64,000 nt of DNA from Bicyclus anynana. Its lineage: Eukaryota > Arthropoda > Insecta > Lepidoptera > Nymphalidae. The notes below the pieces were generated by a model that did no database searches, was not told where the DNA came from, and saw only the letters and a program-made list of their open reading frames with translations. The position numbers were made by a program, and so were the translations under genes. Shown here piece after piece: positions 40,310-52,319 of this stretch; the first letter of the stretch is position 1, and each line of letters starts with the position of its first letter. Location: NCBI RefSeq assembly GCF_947172395.1, contig NC_069100.1, positions 14,164,109-14,228,108 on the forward strand, given 5' to 3'.

Positions 40310-40410
40310 TTTTTTCTTTCAGCCTGGAGTAGGGAAATTGGTGGTGTAACACCCCGTGCCTCGGATAGCACGTTAAGCCGTCGGTCCCGGTTACTATCAG
40401 TAAAAACGGT
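40310..40410 (-). repeat. Interspersed repeat fragment
   Basis: TAACACCCCGTGCCTCGGAT and AGCACGTTAAGCCGTCGGTC; the inverted relative is at 25668-25735, with smaller pieces near 24935 and 27376. Confidence 0.5.
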
Positions 40411-41779
40411 GAGACATTTATCTTGTCTAAACCTTCTTAGATTAAATAAGAATATAACTATTGTAAAAAAAATGTTTTTATTAGAATTAACTTTTTCAGT
40501 GTTTTTCAATTTTTATAAGGATTACAAATAATTAAATGGTATCTTTAGTATATTTTCAGTGTATCGAACCTGGGAACTAACAATGTAAACCTGCAAATCT
40601 ACTGTTATATCAATAGAGTTTATCTTTTAAAACCTTTAAGCTTTTATCTGTGACTGATTACCAGAAAAAATGTTTATCTTATAAAAAAAAGTAGCTCGTG
40701 TTGAATAGATTCGCGCAATCTAAACCAAGCTTTAAAAGCGGACGCGTTTCTAAAATTCAAAAAAGGAACTACAATTGGGTCGTAGATACTTATCTATGGG
40801 CTCCTAATGGGCCATTGTCTTCGTTCGGAATTCAAACTTTTTCGTTCCATGTTTAATTGCGGCAATTTTTACGGATGTCACTTGACGCCAGCCATTTTAG
40901 CTTTGACTGTTCAGTTTTGGCCCTTCGTCTAGTTTTACGAGGTTCTTTAAATATCCAATTCATCGTAAATTTAAATAATATACTGAACAGAGTTCACTGA
41001 TCGATCGATCATAATAAAATCATTATTGAAAAAAAAATCTTAAAGAATTAAAAATTTTCAGAAATTAAATAAATTTACTATAAGTAGGCTTGGTCAGTAA
41101 ATACTCTACCACCGAGATACTACCGAAAGTCGGGTTTTGCTCATCAGAAGAGTCGGCAAGAAATTCCACAGTAGAAGCATTTTAAAAATACATAAAGATA
41201 TACTACCTACTTATAATTTAAATTTTTACTATTATTCTTATCTATAGGTAGGTACATTGATCGACTATGTACCTATCTAGCTATTAATTATAATAAGTTT
41301 TATAACTTAATTTATACAAAGTGAATAGTAGCCCAGATTTTTTTTTTTGTTTTGCGCAAAAAATAAATAGCAGAACTTTTTACCAAAGAGTTTTGCATTT
41401 TTTTTCTACATAATACTTTTTTATTACCATACAACTTAATTACACTTCAAATCGTGATCGCTTACTGAACTCAACCACCGTAACCTACTCGTATCTAAAA
41501 CGCTACATTTTGTTGTTTACATAAATAAAGCTTTTTAATAACATTTTGATGGTTTATTTACTGTAATCTCAGATCGTTTATATGATAGCGATATTTAAAC
41601 GAGTCGTTTAAAAATACACTAGATACATTACAATAGTTTTAGATTTTATTAAGTGTATGTAGGTATAATTTATAGCAATGGGTGTTGGTTTTCTTTGTAT
41701 AGGTATATTGTAACTGTATTGTATCTGTATGATTATTAAATAATTAAAGATAATTTATAAGTTTTTAATGCAGACAAAT
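40411..41779. other. No gene recognised
   Basis: AT-rich with no supported ORF, repeat or RNA gene. Confidence 0.45.
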
Positions 41780-41882
41780 GCAGATTGGCAGACTTCACAC
41801 ACGCAGAAAATTACGAAAATTCTCCTAAGTATTCTACGCCCTCCAAATCGAAGACAGAGGTCAATTCCACTGGGCGATCACT
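41780..41882 (-). mobile_element. SINE family A fragment
   Basis: GCAGATTGGCAGACTTCACA, CACGCAGAAAATT, then a jump to CCTCCAAATCGAAG and ACTGGGCGATCA; most of the body is deleted. Confidence 0.7.
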
Positions 41883-41952
41883 TCTCTAGATTATATATAG
41901 AACATATTATATTGATGAAAACTAAAAGCGATAATGAATAGTTTCATTATAA

Positions 41953-42173
41953 TCACACTAATATTATTATGGCGAAAGTTTGTGTGTAAGTGTGTATGTT
42001 TGTTCCTCTTTTGGGCTGCGGCTACTGACATGATTTGACTGAAATTTGGAATGGAAATACATTTCACGCTAGATTAATACATAATCTACTTTTTAACCCG
42101 GAAAAGTCCATGGTTCCCGCGGGATTTGTGAAAAACTAAATTCCACGCGGAAGAATTCGCGGGCATCCGCTAG
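41953..42173 (+). mobile_element. Helitron-like element, second subfamily
   Basis: TCACACTAATATTATTATGG start, TTTGGGCTGCGGCTACTGA, ATGGTTCCCGCGGGATTTGT, and ends GGGCATCCGCTAG. Matches the copy at 59733. Confidence 0.72.
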
Positions 42174-42978
42174 ATGATAAAAATGGTAAATGAACAGTTA
42201 TCAAATTCTTTAAAAAAAATAGTAGGATCGAAATAGGGGGCGACGAAAGTCCACAATACGCCACTGCCAGTTATCACACCGATAACCAATTTAGATTGAA
42301 ACTGCTGTGTTTCAATCTACTTCAAAGCTACTTGACAACAAAACTAAATATGCGGTAGTAGGTACCTACTGTCACGTATAGCCCTATTACCAAATACTAC
42401 GTGAGATGTTAATTTGGGGAGAAGAGGTTAAAAATTTACATTTTCGAAAAATAACTCAGAATAGAGAAAGAACAAATAATTTTTTTTCCTTGTTTAAAAT
42501 TGCAAGAAAATAAAATATAGGTAGGTTATTAATTAGGTAACTGGATATAATGAAAGTCGTGTTATACAATCTTAAATTACTAAGTATTTATTCTTAAATA
42601 AAAATATTGATGTTTGTGCTGTTTAAACCCAAAAGATTAAAAATTTAAATTACAAACTTTGAAAATGTCACCATTTGGGGAGGAAGAGAAAATTGTTCAA
42701 GACGCATCCGTAAACAGCAAAGGAAAGACCTTCAAAAAAAAGTTCCCCGAAAAGTCGCTCCAGTAATCGGAATTTTGGTGAACCAAGTCCACGATTCCAT
42801 CCAGCTCTGTGACAAAGGAGTTTTTATACGCTTTCATGTATTTGACACTACAAAAGAGTTTAACCATCGATCTGTCATGTTTACCACGGCATGGCTAATT
42901 TGTTTATGCCCAGCTTTATATTAGATAGGTATATAATAATACACCTTTGGTACTCTCATAATTTCATAAAACCTCAAT
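42174..42978. other. No gene recognised
   Basis: AT-rich; nothing assigned. Confidence 0.45.
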
Positions 42979-42979
42979 T

Positions 42980-43066
42980 AGCCTAACCCCTCGGATCCTG
43001 AGAGGAGACTCGTGCTCAACAGTGAACTATTTATGAGATGTTAATCATGATGATGATGATGATTAC
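42980..43066 (+). mobile_element. SINE family A 3' end
   Basis: TAGCCTAACCCCTCGGATCC, AGAGGAGACTCGTGCTCAAC and a (GAT)n tail. Confidence 0.75.
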
Positions 43067-43774
43067 TGATTTTACTAAAAAAACAGCTAGAGTTTAGGGT
43101 CCTTGGTTCCTTCTTTCCCTCATCTTTGACGAGCTAAATTTCCCCATAGGGGGAGGAAAACAAAAATGAATCCCTGAATTAATGGATGCCCTCTTATAAA
43201 TTTTTAACAGTACCTAGTCGCAGATAATCCTATTACGGATTAATTGCGCCATTTTCCAAACATCATTGTCATTGCAGTGACATTAATTTGCGCGGGAACC
43301 GTGCTACCATAGATAAGTTCTTTTTTATTGTTTGACAAGGCAAAGGCATTAAGGGTGCAGGCGTTTTAAACGACTGTCTACTAATACCGCGATTCCTATT
43401 CAAGTCACATTTTTATAAGCGGAAGCGTTAGTTTTTTTCCAATATAATCGTGATATAACGCCACTTTACAACATCCGGGTTGGTTTTAGAAAATAATTTC
43501 GGGTTCGGGTTGCACGAATTTTTTGTTTGTAGAACATGCGCAATGAGTGTAACGGTTGTTTTTTTTAAGTAGGTTCTAAATTTGAATTATTTTTAAATTG
43601 TATTGTAAATTTTAAGTTCCACACAGCTAAACATATTATTCAAATTCAACATCGAATTATCTTTATTTAAATATACCAGCTGTTGATGGTACCTTCTTTT
43701 GAAGAGTGATTATCGCTTATAGGAGAGGAGATTTGGACCACAGACCTACTATGCTGCTACAACCTGGGTTGCTC

Positions 43775-43850
43775 TCATGGTAATGCCTCATTGGTTCGGC
43801 TACGGACAATGAGGCCCAGGGTTCGAATCCCGGTTCAGGCGAACAAAAAA
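43775..43850 (+). mobile_element. tRNA-like SINE head
   Basis: GAGGCCCAGGGTTCGAATCC with B box GGTTCGAATCC, then GGTTCAGGCGAACAAAAAA. No intact tRNA fold. Confidence 0.35.
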
Positions 43851-45852
43851 ATGCGTTATTGGGATTTTTCTTACAAGAAAAATCTTAACAGCAGCAGTGA
43901 GTTGGAAAGTTGGCTATCTCGGAAAAAAAAAGTTGTTTAGTTCTCGGCCCGATCCAGGACTCTTTAGTTGTAGAATGTTTTCTCTACATAATATATCTAC
44001 ATCTACTATACCTACTATAAAATATGTACCTACTATTAAATCAGTATTAATATTTTTCGTCATTTTTAGGCCCAATTTGCCGCCCTCTGCTATCTGCTGC
44101 TGTGCATATAAATGCCTATATGCTCGTCATTTTTCTGCTTTACATTAAACTAAACATTTAAAAGGTAGATCTATTAAATGTAACAATAAAACCCGACATC
44201 ACGAAAAATCTATTTTGCGGTCAACATGTAACAGATATATTCTAATGACAACGCAAAATTGGATCCACCATAGATAACAAAGATCTATGTGATTTGACAC
44301 AATTTATTACCTGTGTAAATACAAAATTTCAAACATCGAACAACAAAGTAACAATCGCGAAAGTCAACTAGCGGCACACGGAAAAGTACCCAACTGTGCC
44401 AAAAAAAAAACAAAACACCCGATAGACGATGAAAAAAGGACATGAAAAGAACCCAAAATCGACTGACACGAAAAAAAAAGATTTGTCCTCTCCTTCGGTT
44501 CAGGTAGGAGTGAATGAGAAGTACAAGTGCTAAAAGATTGTTAAGCCTAGGTAAGCTCTCCCGTAGACGTGTCTATAAATTGGACTGCGCGACATTTATT
44601 CAGAGCTCACTATTTTCTTTAGTGTGAAATACATTTTCCAATCAATCAAACTTAGCTACAGATTTTACCTACTTTATTTATTTGTATTTTATGTATTAAA
44701 ATATTTTTTCATTTAACAGAAAAGCAACGTGTGTTTGTCAGCCACAAACACAAATTGCTCCCATTTTAATTTGTCTATACAGTAGGTATTAAGTATTATA
44801 TGCTTTATACGTAAAAAGCGTAAGAGTAAAGCGTAAGCTTATGTTAAATTTCTAGATAGACATTGTAAGTTTGTCCTTCTTCTTCTTGGTTCTATGGCTC
44901 CGCGCGTCGAGCGATTGAGCCAGTATCAAAGTTTGTCCTTATCTAACGTCTATGAAACATTTTAAACAGATTTCGCAAGCCAAATTACACGTCTGCGAAG
45001 GCGGTATTCGCAAAGCGATGCCTCCAGCGTCGAACGTTCGAATTTTGAAAATATTTTGACATTAATGGCCGCCTTTGTGAGTGGCCAGTGATGTTCTACG
45101 ACCAGAGAGATTTAAATTAAAATCAGAGCAGAAAACTGAAAAGTTGGCACATCCAAATACATACTTTTATTAATACTTTAGAAAAAATTAACTCTTTACT
45201 TTGATTTTTTTGAGCACTTTGATTAGCAATAATTTAGGTAAGAAGTATAACTTGATGGTTTAGTACAATTTTTAATGCTAATACATATTTTTAGTAGGTA
45301 AATACAGCACGTTCTTTGCTAAATATGAAAACAAGCTTCTTCATAATAAACACCATATTTACTGTTTATAAAAAATAATAATAAGTATTATTTTTTATAT
45401 AATAGTAGATAAATATGCTATTTTTTATTATTTAAAATAAATTTGTTTTAAGTTCTTAGGTACTTACAATACAACTCACAAACAAATAAAATTATAAATA
45501 ATGTATAACCATATGGGCATTATCCTGTCTGTTACTCATGAATATCAATGGTCTATGTCGTATTACTGTGACTGAGATAAAATCGAAGTGCTTTGGGCGT
45601 TAAGGCGTTCTGATGTTAACTAGATTTACTTTTTTTTTGCGTTGTCGTTGACGAACGGCAAAGGTCCAAAGCTATTAATCCTATTTGGATGTAACAGAGC
45701 AAGATTGTGTAAGGTATTGGACTTAAACCATACGTGTGATTACTTGACTTATGGTTTTGCAAGATGTCTTTGCATGTTCAATATACCTATTTCTTTTAAG
45801 CTTTTGAATTTTAAAAGTTGTCTGTTTGTTGCGTTTAGACACGATTATTTTG
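43851..45852. other. No gene recognised
   Basis: Short ORFs only. A TATAAATTGG box near 44573 with a TTCAGAG initiator-like word 30 bp later is noted but unsupported by an exon. Confidence 0.4.
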
Positions 45853-45951
45853 GCGGCCTCCGTGGCGCAGTGGTGTGCGCGGTGGATTTACAAGACGGAG
45901 GTCCTGGGTTCGATTACCAGCTGGGCCGATTGAGGTTTTCTTAATTGGTCG
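45853..45951 (+). mobile_element. SINE family B, tRNA-like head only
   Basis: GGCCTCCGTGGCGCAGTGGT, GGTTCGATTACC and TTGAGGTTTTCTTAATTGGTC; stops there. Confidence 0.87.
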
Positions 45952-46057
45952 TAATCTAAGGAAATGGGAGGGTTACAAAGTTGCAATATAAAACCCTTCC
46001 ATTTCTGCTCTCAAGCCACTCGCGTTTGATTATTTTAGTAGACATACCTATTATATA

Positions 46058-46290
46058 TTTTTTGACTACAATCTCACCTGATGGTAAGTGATGATGCAGT
46101 ATCAGATGGAAGCGGGTAAACTTGTTAGGAGGATGAAAATCCACTATGGTGGTGGTAACTAGCCACGGCCAAAGCCTCCAACCAGCCAGACCTGAACCAA
46201 TTAAGAATCCTCAATCGGCCCAGCTGGGGATTGAACCCAGGAACCCGTCTTGTAAAACCACCGCGCACGCCACAGCGCCACGGAGGCCGT
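46058..46290 (-). mobile_element. SINE family B, opposite strand to the copy at 45853
   Basis: Body with an internal deletion (GGATGAAAATCCACTATGGTGG) and a complete head ending ACGGAGGCCGTC. Confidence 0.87.
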
Positions 46291-48038
46291 CAAATTTTTC
46301 GATGATTTCAAATGATTTTCGCAAGCCGAAGTTAAAAAAATTGTCTATAGCCTGAAAGAGGAAATTGTTGACAGTTTTAACTCTCATTTGTATCTACCAA
46401 ATCTAATAGGCCCGTCTGACATTCGAATTTCGAATTTCTTGCAATCGCTCGAAAATCGAACACATTTAACATCATCGGCCGTCCCATATTATGTTCACCT
46501 ACATAATCTATGGTTCATTTCAAAAGGAATCAATTATTTATTAAAATTTGGTTTGGTGGCAAAAATAAGCATGGCGTCAGTACAACCACGGATGAGGTTT
46601 TACAAAAAGCCCTTCTATTTTAAGAAAGCATACAAAGTCTTAGAATCACAAATGCCCCCATCTTACATTAGCGGTTCACCGCAAAAATCATTTCAACAGA
46701 ATTTACACTCGCGTGTTTCATTACTATAATAGTTTAAAAAAAATAATACCGGTAGCTTTCATGTTACATTACACCTGGATACAAAAAAAACTGTTTATTT
46801 TGCAACGCGTGTCCAAACAATTTGTTGTTACAATTAAACAAAAGCACAACAAAGGCTGTTTACAAAGGCTGACCACTTCTGGACCTTTGCTTTGTTGGCT
46901 TGGAAAAAAATAAAAAAAAAAGTTTTGACATCTGTCATTTTTCGCGCCAGTGTTTGAAAACGAAACGTCACTGAGTTACACGTCTCAGAGACAATATACC
47001 TAATAAAGTTTAAATGTAATCGTTATTTTACTTCATTTTTAACGATAAATCGGCGTTTGACTCCGATTTCACCTATAGGTCTAGCATGCCATCACGTCAT
47101 TATCTCGCAATTACCTTTACTTATGCTAACAAATAGGTACACCCTGCATTCGGACAAACACAGCTTTGGTATTTAATATACAGACCTTGTCTAGCTAACA
47201 TTGAAAATATTATAAACATTTTTTTATGCAATATAGTCTTGCGCTTGACTACAAAAGCCTGATGGAAAGCATTGATGTAGTCTAAGTGGACCGCGTTTAC
47301 CTAACAAATGCCTATCCACTGTTGCTTTGAAGGTGCTTAAATTATTATAAGTGTATAATTTTTGCTGTGCGAATTACAAATGTGTGAAGCAAATCGTTTC
47401 GTACGAGTTGCCTGGATATCCACAATGTCATTTTTGCTTAGAATGTTTTCTGACCAAACGGTCCAGAACACTTCGCATGAAAGTAACATATCACTTCTCT
47501 CCAAATAAAGAGGATACTTTAAGGATGGAGCGGATATCATCTGTCAACCGCAAACTGACCAATGTAATGACCGTAATACAATACAGTACAATTACGTATT
47601 GTCTGTTTAGAACATTCATGGCAATATCACTTTTAGTACTATACAATAGAAGCGTATTTACTGTGCGCGTTAACCGACAAATGAGCTTTGATTGTGTTCT
47701 TAGATGTAACATCCACTTAACAAAGAGCTATATTTTCATACTACTGGTAAACAAGTAAAGTTTAAATTAAGATGGTTGTCTCCGAGTCAATGAAAAAGAC
47801 TTTATGGTCTAATAAATTAAGTTCAAATTGTAACAAACTTAGAAAAGCATGATTTACGTTCTTACCTCTCTAAATTGGATTAGATCAAGAAGGACACTTG
47901 ATGGTAAGTGAAAAACCATCCATTATAAAAACAACACTTCACAGGATAGGTACTCTAGAAACACGTCCTTTAAATAATGTATACTTTATTAGACTTTCTT
48001 TTGTATTACTCGTACTTATACAATTATACATATTATAA
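46291..48038. other. No gene recognised; family C repeat piece
   Basis: 47226-47345 resembles repeat family C (GCCTATCCACT, TTGAAGGTGCTTAA). ORFs at 46388-46729 and 47351-47758 (113 and 135 codons) show no recognisable domain and AT-rich codon use; I leave them uncalled. Confidence 0.4.
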
Positions 48039-48230
48039 TCTATACTTAATATTATAAAGCTGAAGAGTTTATTTGTTTGAACGCGCTTATCTCAAAAACT
48101 AGTGGTCCAATTAAAAAATTTTTTCAGTGTTAGATAGTCCATTTAAAGAAGAAGGCTATAGGCTATATACTATCCCCGTGTACCTTCAGGAACAGTAACC
48201 ACGCGGGTAAAACCGCGCGACGTCAGCTAG
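48039..48230 (+). mobile_element. Helitron-like element (Lep1 type)
   Basis: TCTATACTTAATATTATAAA start, GAAGGCTATAGGCTATATAC, ends GCGCGACGTCAGCTAG. Confidence 0.77.
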
Positions 48231-48655
48231 TATTGAATAATATGCTTTTAGTAACTATTAGAGGTAAGTACTTAATCATACTTTAAGATATTAAGAAATA
48301 AAACTCTGAAATGCAGCAAATCAATGAAAATAAAACGGAAACTACAAGTTTGTTTACGCCAAACTTTACTAAATGGTTAGCTACTTAATCAAAATTGCCG
48401 GACGCTAAACCAAACATTAAAAAAAAAGTTAATCCGCTAATATGAAATTCATACACAAACACTCAAACCCTTTTCTGTTAAGTAATAACAATTATTGGGG
48501 TTAAATAAATACACAACCGCAAATCCTTTCGCCCCTAAGCGGATTATCATTGTTCAACCCTTTAAGGGTGATTACGAACGAACGGCTAAAACAACGGACA
48601 GTCACGGACTTGGGTACTTAGATGTAGATACCGCTCAACCATCCTTATTACCTTA

Positions 48656-50362
48656 TCAGCCGATAGACGTCCACTGCTGGACATAGGCCTCTTGCATGGA
48701 CCTCCAAGCACAACGATCTCGAGCCGCCAGCATCCAGCGGCTCCCTGCAACCCGCTTAATATCCTCGGTCCACCTAGTGGGGGGTCGCCCAACACTGCGC
48801 TTTCCGGTGCGGGGTCGCCATTCCAGCACCTTGGGGCCCCAACGTCCATCGGCTCTTCGAACTATGTGGCCCGCCCATTGCCACTTCAGCTTCGCGACTC
48901 GCTGAGCTATGTCAGTGACTTTGGTTCGTCTGCGGATCTCCTCATTCCTGATTCGATCACGCAGAGAAACTCCAAGCATAGCTCGCTCCATCGCCCGCTG
49001 AGTGACTTTGAGCCTTCTAATAAGGCCCATAGTCAGCGACCAAGTCTCGGATCCGTATGTCATCACTGGCAACACGCACTGATCGAAGACTTTCGTCTTC
49101 AAGCACTGAGGAATTTCGGACGAAAAGATGTCGCGGAGTTTCTCGAACGCTGCCCAGCCGAGCTGGATTCGGCGATTCACCTCTTTCTCAAAATTGGACC
49201 TACCTAACTGGACTGTGTGTCCTAGGTATATATATTCGTCTACAATTTCGAGCGCAGAGTCCTCAACAATAACTGGGTGGAGCGGTACATGAGTATTAGT
49301 CATGATCTTCGTCTTGCTCATGTTCATTTTTAGGCCCACACGTTGAGAAACCCTGCTGAGGTCGTTGAGCATGGTACTAAGGTCCTCCAGAGTCTCTGCC
49401 ATAATGACTACGTCATCGGCAAAACGTAGTTGAGTGATGTACTCACCATTGATGTTGATGCCAAATCCGTTCCAGTCCAGAAGCTTAAAGACATCTTCCA
49501 ATGCAGCGGTAAATAGCTTTGGGGAGATCACATCTCCCTGCCGCACTCCTCGCTGCAGTTGGATTGGCCTCGTAGTCTGATCCTGTATACGGACTGACAT
49601 GGTGGCGCTTTCATACAAACACTTCAACGCTTGAATGTACCTGTAGTCGATCCGGCATCTCTGCAAAGACCTCAGCACAGCCCAAGTTTCCACCGAATCG
49701 AAGGCTTTCTCATAGTCCACAAACGCTAAGCAAAGTGGCTGGTTATACTCTTCGGTATTCTGTATAACCTGCCGCAGCGTATGAATGTGGTCTATGGTAC
49801 TAAAGCCTGCTCGGAAACCGGCTTGTTCGGGAGGCTGGAAGTCGTCAAACCTACGGGCGAGACGATTCGTAATGACTCTCGAGAACAACTTGTAGACATG
49901 ACTCAACAACGAGATGGGTCTGTAATTCTTCAGTAAGGTATTGTCACCTTTTTTGAAGAACAGAACCACCACGCTCCTGTGCCACGCCTTAGGTGTTGTA
50001 CCCTCGTGAATGACGGAATTGAACAACCGCTGAAGGACCTTAAGTATCGGTTTTCCACCCGCTTTCAGGAGTTCTGCTGTGATTCCGTCATCACCTGGTG
50101 CTTTGTTGTTCTTAAGTTGTCTGAGAGCCATACTAATCTCGTATAGGCTGACGTCCGGGATATCTTCGGTATAGTGTCGGGTCAATTTGGCTCTAGGATC
50201 TTTGGCCAAATTGTCAACAGGCTTTTGGGTAGAGGTGTATAACTGTCCGTAGAACTTCTCGACCTCACTCAAGATCTCAGGCTTAGAAAAAATGATATTG
50301 CCCTGATCGGTCTTCAAACGTGTCAACTGTCTTCGTCCAATAGACAGATCTCTCGCGAACAC
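48656..50362 (-). CDS. LINE reverse transcriptase (3' part of split ORF)
   Basis: About 568 residues when read from GTG at 50362. There is no ATG, because this is the 3' half of the interrupted ORF and the frame is open back to 50416. Motifs in order: PGDDGITAELLK, YRPISLLSHVYKLFSR, QAGFRAGFSTIDHI, AFVDYEKAFDSV (catalytic Asp), GVRQGDVISPKLF, FADDVV (catalytic Asp pair, near residue 315), MNMSKTKIM and YIYLGHTV. It closes with a conserved AYVQQWTSIG end, also found in the fragment near 10141. This is RTE/Bov-B-like architecture. Confidence 0.9.
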   Translation of the reverse strand: MFARDLSIGRRQLTRLKTDQGNIIFSKPEILSEVEKFYGQLYTSTQKPVDNLAKDPRAKLTRHYTEDIPDVSLYEISMALRQLKNNKAPGDDGITAELLKAGGKPILKVLQRLFNSVIHEGTTPKAWHRSVVVLFFKKGDNTLLKNYRPISLLSHVYKLFSRVITNRLARRFDDFQPPEQAGFRAGFSTIDHIHTLRQVIQNTEEYNQPLCLAFVDYEKAFDSVETWAVLRSLQRCRIDYRYIQALKCLYESATMSVRIQDQTTRPIQLQRGVRQGDVISPKLFTAALEDVFKLLDWNGFGININGEYITQLRFADDVVIMAETLEDLSTMLNDLSRVSQRVGLKMNMSKTKIMTNTHVPLHPVIVEDSALEIVDEYIYLGHTVQLGRSNFEKEVNRRIQLGWAAFEKLRDIFSSEIPQCLKTKVFDQCVLPVMTYGSETWSLTMGLIRRLKVTQRAMERAMLGVSLRDRIRNEEIRRRTKVTDIAQRVAKLKWQWAGHIVRRADGRWGPKVLEWRPRTGKRSVGRPPTRWTEDIKRVAGSRWMLAARDRCAWRSMQEAYVQQWTSIG

Positions 50363-50416
50363 TTTCGAGCCTCGATTGTTCTCGATTGTATCTTTGATAC
50401 GCTCGGTATTGAAGCG

Positions 50417-51568
50417 TCACAAGTCGCATGTCTGCGATTTAGAGATCTGTCTATTAATCTGACGGTATTTTAACGCGTCTGTTGAAGACTGCAATCTCAT
50501 TTCTTGTCTTTCCTCCATGAGCTTGAGTGTATGGTCCGAGAACTTGTTAGTTCTTTTTGTACGGTGGGTTTTGAAAAACTTAAACCCGACCGTATGGACA
50601 GTTTCTACAAGCCTGTTGTTTAGATCGTCCACATCAACGCAATCTGCTAGGCAATCGAAGCGGTTCTGTAATTCCAGTTGAAAGCTCTCGGGGTTTTGAA
50701 TTTGGGCAGGAGTAGGTCGGAGCGTAGATTTCACAAGTTTGTACCGTTCCAGCTGTAAGTTGATATTCAACGTGCCTCTTACCATTCGGTGATCACTACC
50801 GGTTTTGACCCTGTTGATCACAGAGACATCATTGAATATATGCCGTCTGGTAGACAAGATGAAATCTATCTCATTTTTCGTGGAACCATCGGGGCTCATC
50901 CAGGTCCATTTCCTGTGTGGCGGCTTCTTGAAAAAAGAGTTCATCATGAAGAGTCCCTCCTTTTCCATGAAGTCAGCCAACATTTGGCCCCTGTGGTTCC
51001 TTTGCCCATAACCAAATTGCCCCACTCTCAACTCTGAACCGCTTCTCATACCCAGCTTTGCATTGAAATCCCCCATCACAACATTGTAATAGGAGTTTGA
51101 GGCATGTATGGCTTTTGAGATATCCTCATACAATACCTCTACCTCCTCGTCGGAATGTGTCGAGGTCGGCGCGTAAACCTGTATGATTTTCAACGAATAC
51201 CGTTTGGTGATTCGAAGAACGAGGAACGCTACCCTGCTCGACACACTCTCGACTCGTACAACATTGTTTACGAGGGACTTGTGGACGATAAACCCGACAC
51301 CACCCTGGGACTGTTGGTCGCCCTCCCGGTAGTATAACAAGTTGCCGGATTCGAGGATTATCGAGTCCTCCCCCTCTCTTCGGACTTCAGATAACCCTAT
51401 GATATCCCAGCGCAACTTGCTAACCACTTCTTCCAACTCGATCATCTTTTCGTCGGTCCGTAGAGTGCGTGCGTTAAATGTTGCCAGGTCCAGTCGTCGG
51501 GGTTGGCAGCGGAATCTCCCCCGGAGATTCTTGACACCCCTTGCCCCGCCGTTACCACGACCGCCCAT
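50417..51568 (-). CDS. LINE endonuclease domain (5' part of split ORF)
   Basis: 383 residues. The apurinic-type endonuclease motifs are in order: TFNAR (Asn at about 32), GLSEVRR (Glu at about 61), QVYAPT, MGDFNAKLG (about 170), NEIDFIL and SDHRMV (about 260), so the catalytic Asn, Glu, Asp and His all look present. Known: this domain nicks the target DNA and primes reverse transcription. The basic N terminus (MGGRGNGG) is low complexity. The ORF ends at a TGA that interrupts the linker to the reverse transcriptase. Confidence 0.88.
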   Translation of the reverse strand: MGGRGNGGARGVKNLRGRFRCQPRRLDLATFNARTLRTDEKMIELEEVVSKLRWDIIGLSEVRREGEDSIILESGNLLYYREGDQQSQGGVGFIVHKSLVNNVVRVESVSSRVAFLVLRITKRYSLKIIQVYAPTSTHSDEEVEVLYEDISKAIHASNSYYNVVMGDFNAKLGMRSGSELRVGQFGYGQRNHRGQMLADFMEKEGLFMMNSFFKKPPHRKWTWMSPDGSTKNEIDFILSTRRHIFNDVSVINRVKTGSDHRMVRGTLNINLQLERYKLVKSTLRPTPAQIQNPESFQLELQNRFDCLADCVDVDDLNNRLVETVHTVGFKFFKTHRTKRTNKFSDHTLKLMEERQEMRLQSSTDALKYRQINRQISKSQTCDL

Positions 51569-51600
51569 CCTTATTATGCGATAATATTAATAGCGGACGA

Positions 51601-52040
51601 CTTACTTAAAGTAAGCTTTTCATTTTATATTTTAACAATTACATTTAATTTCAGCTCTTCCTGTCCTGTATGTACAAGTCCTGTAACGATACATTTTATT
51701 TTTATCTCATGATTAATGCACCATTTTTTATAAATACGCCCACAGAGTACATAACCACAGAGTACAAGATATAACTTTAATAATATTAATGAAAGACTTT
51801 CCTATAAACTTTTACCTCCTATTTATATTTTCGCAACAAAACTATGTGCTGCTCTTAGGTGCAGTTAATTTCTATAACAAAATTCAACAAAATATAGGTA
51901 GGTAATTTTTGTATATAGAGATAGATAAACAGAGAATTACGTGCGCATTTATAATGTTTAAAACATACAATATAATATTACAATATGTAGGTACCAGTAG
52001 GAATTAGAGCCAAAACAAAATTTGCCGCAGTATATTTACT
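51601..52040. other. Nothing recognised
   Basis: AT-rich spacer between the LINE and a SINE. Confidence 0.45.
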
Positions 52041-52316
52041 ATTTTTTTTATTCTTTACAAGTTAGCTTTTGCCTTACTGATGGTAAACGTAATGATGCAA
52101 ATCTAAGATGAAAGCGGGCTAACTTGTAAAGAGTAGGATGATACACCCCTTTCGGTTTCTTTTCCGATAGAGTGGTAACTAGTTAAGGCCGAAGCCTCCC
52201 ATCAGTCAGACCTGGACCAATCAATAAAACTTTAATCGGCCCAGCCTCGGAGAACCAACCCAGGATCTCGGTCTTGTAAATCTGCCGCCTACACCTCTGC
52301 GTTACGGAGGTCGTCA
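52041..52316 (-). mobile_element. SINE family B, diverged full length
   Basis: Poly-T, GTTAGCTTTTGCCTTACTGA, GGCCGAAGCCTCCCATCAGT, head ending TTACGGAGGTCGTC. Confidence 0.83.
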
Positions 52317-52319
52317 AGT

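Larger units (their letters stand above)
48656..51600 (-). mobile_element. RTE-like non-LTR retrotransposon, nearly complete
   Basis: One reading frame on the - strand carries an AP-type endonuclease (51568 to 50420) and then a reverse transcriptase (50416 to 48659). The two halves are in the same frame and are split only by a TGA at 50417-50419, with 18 open codons between that stop and the GTG at 50362. No gag-like ORF is seen upstream, and the 5' and 3' ends are not sharply defined. Related 3' pieces lie at 10141, 36011, 60168 and 62925. The single lesion suggests recent insertion. Confidence 0.85.

Noticed and set aside
44570..44620. TATAAATTGG followed 30 bp later by an initiator-like word
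   Set aside because: Plausible core promoter spacing, but no exon, ORF or CpG support; expected by chance in AT-rich DNA.
46388..46729. 113-codon open frame
   Set aside because: AT-rich codon use and no recognisable family; probably chance.
48692..51584. Open frames of 60-171 codons on the + strand across the LINE
   Set aside because: Shadows of the endonuclease and reverse transcriptase frames on the - strand.
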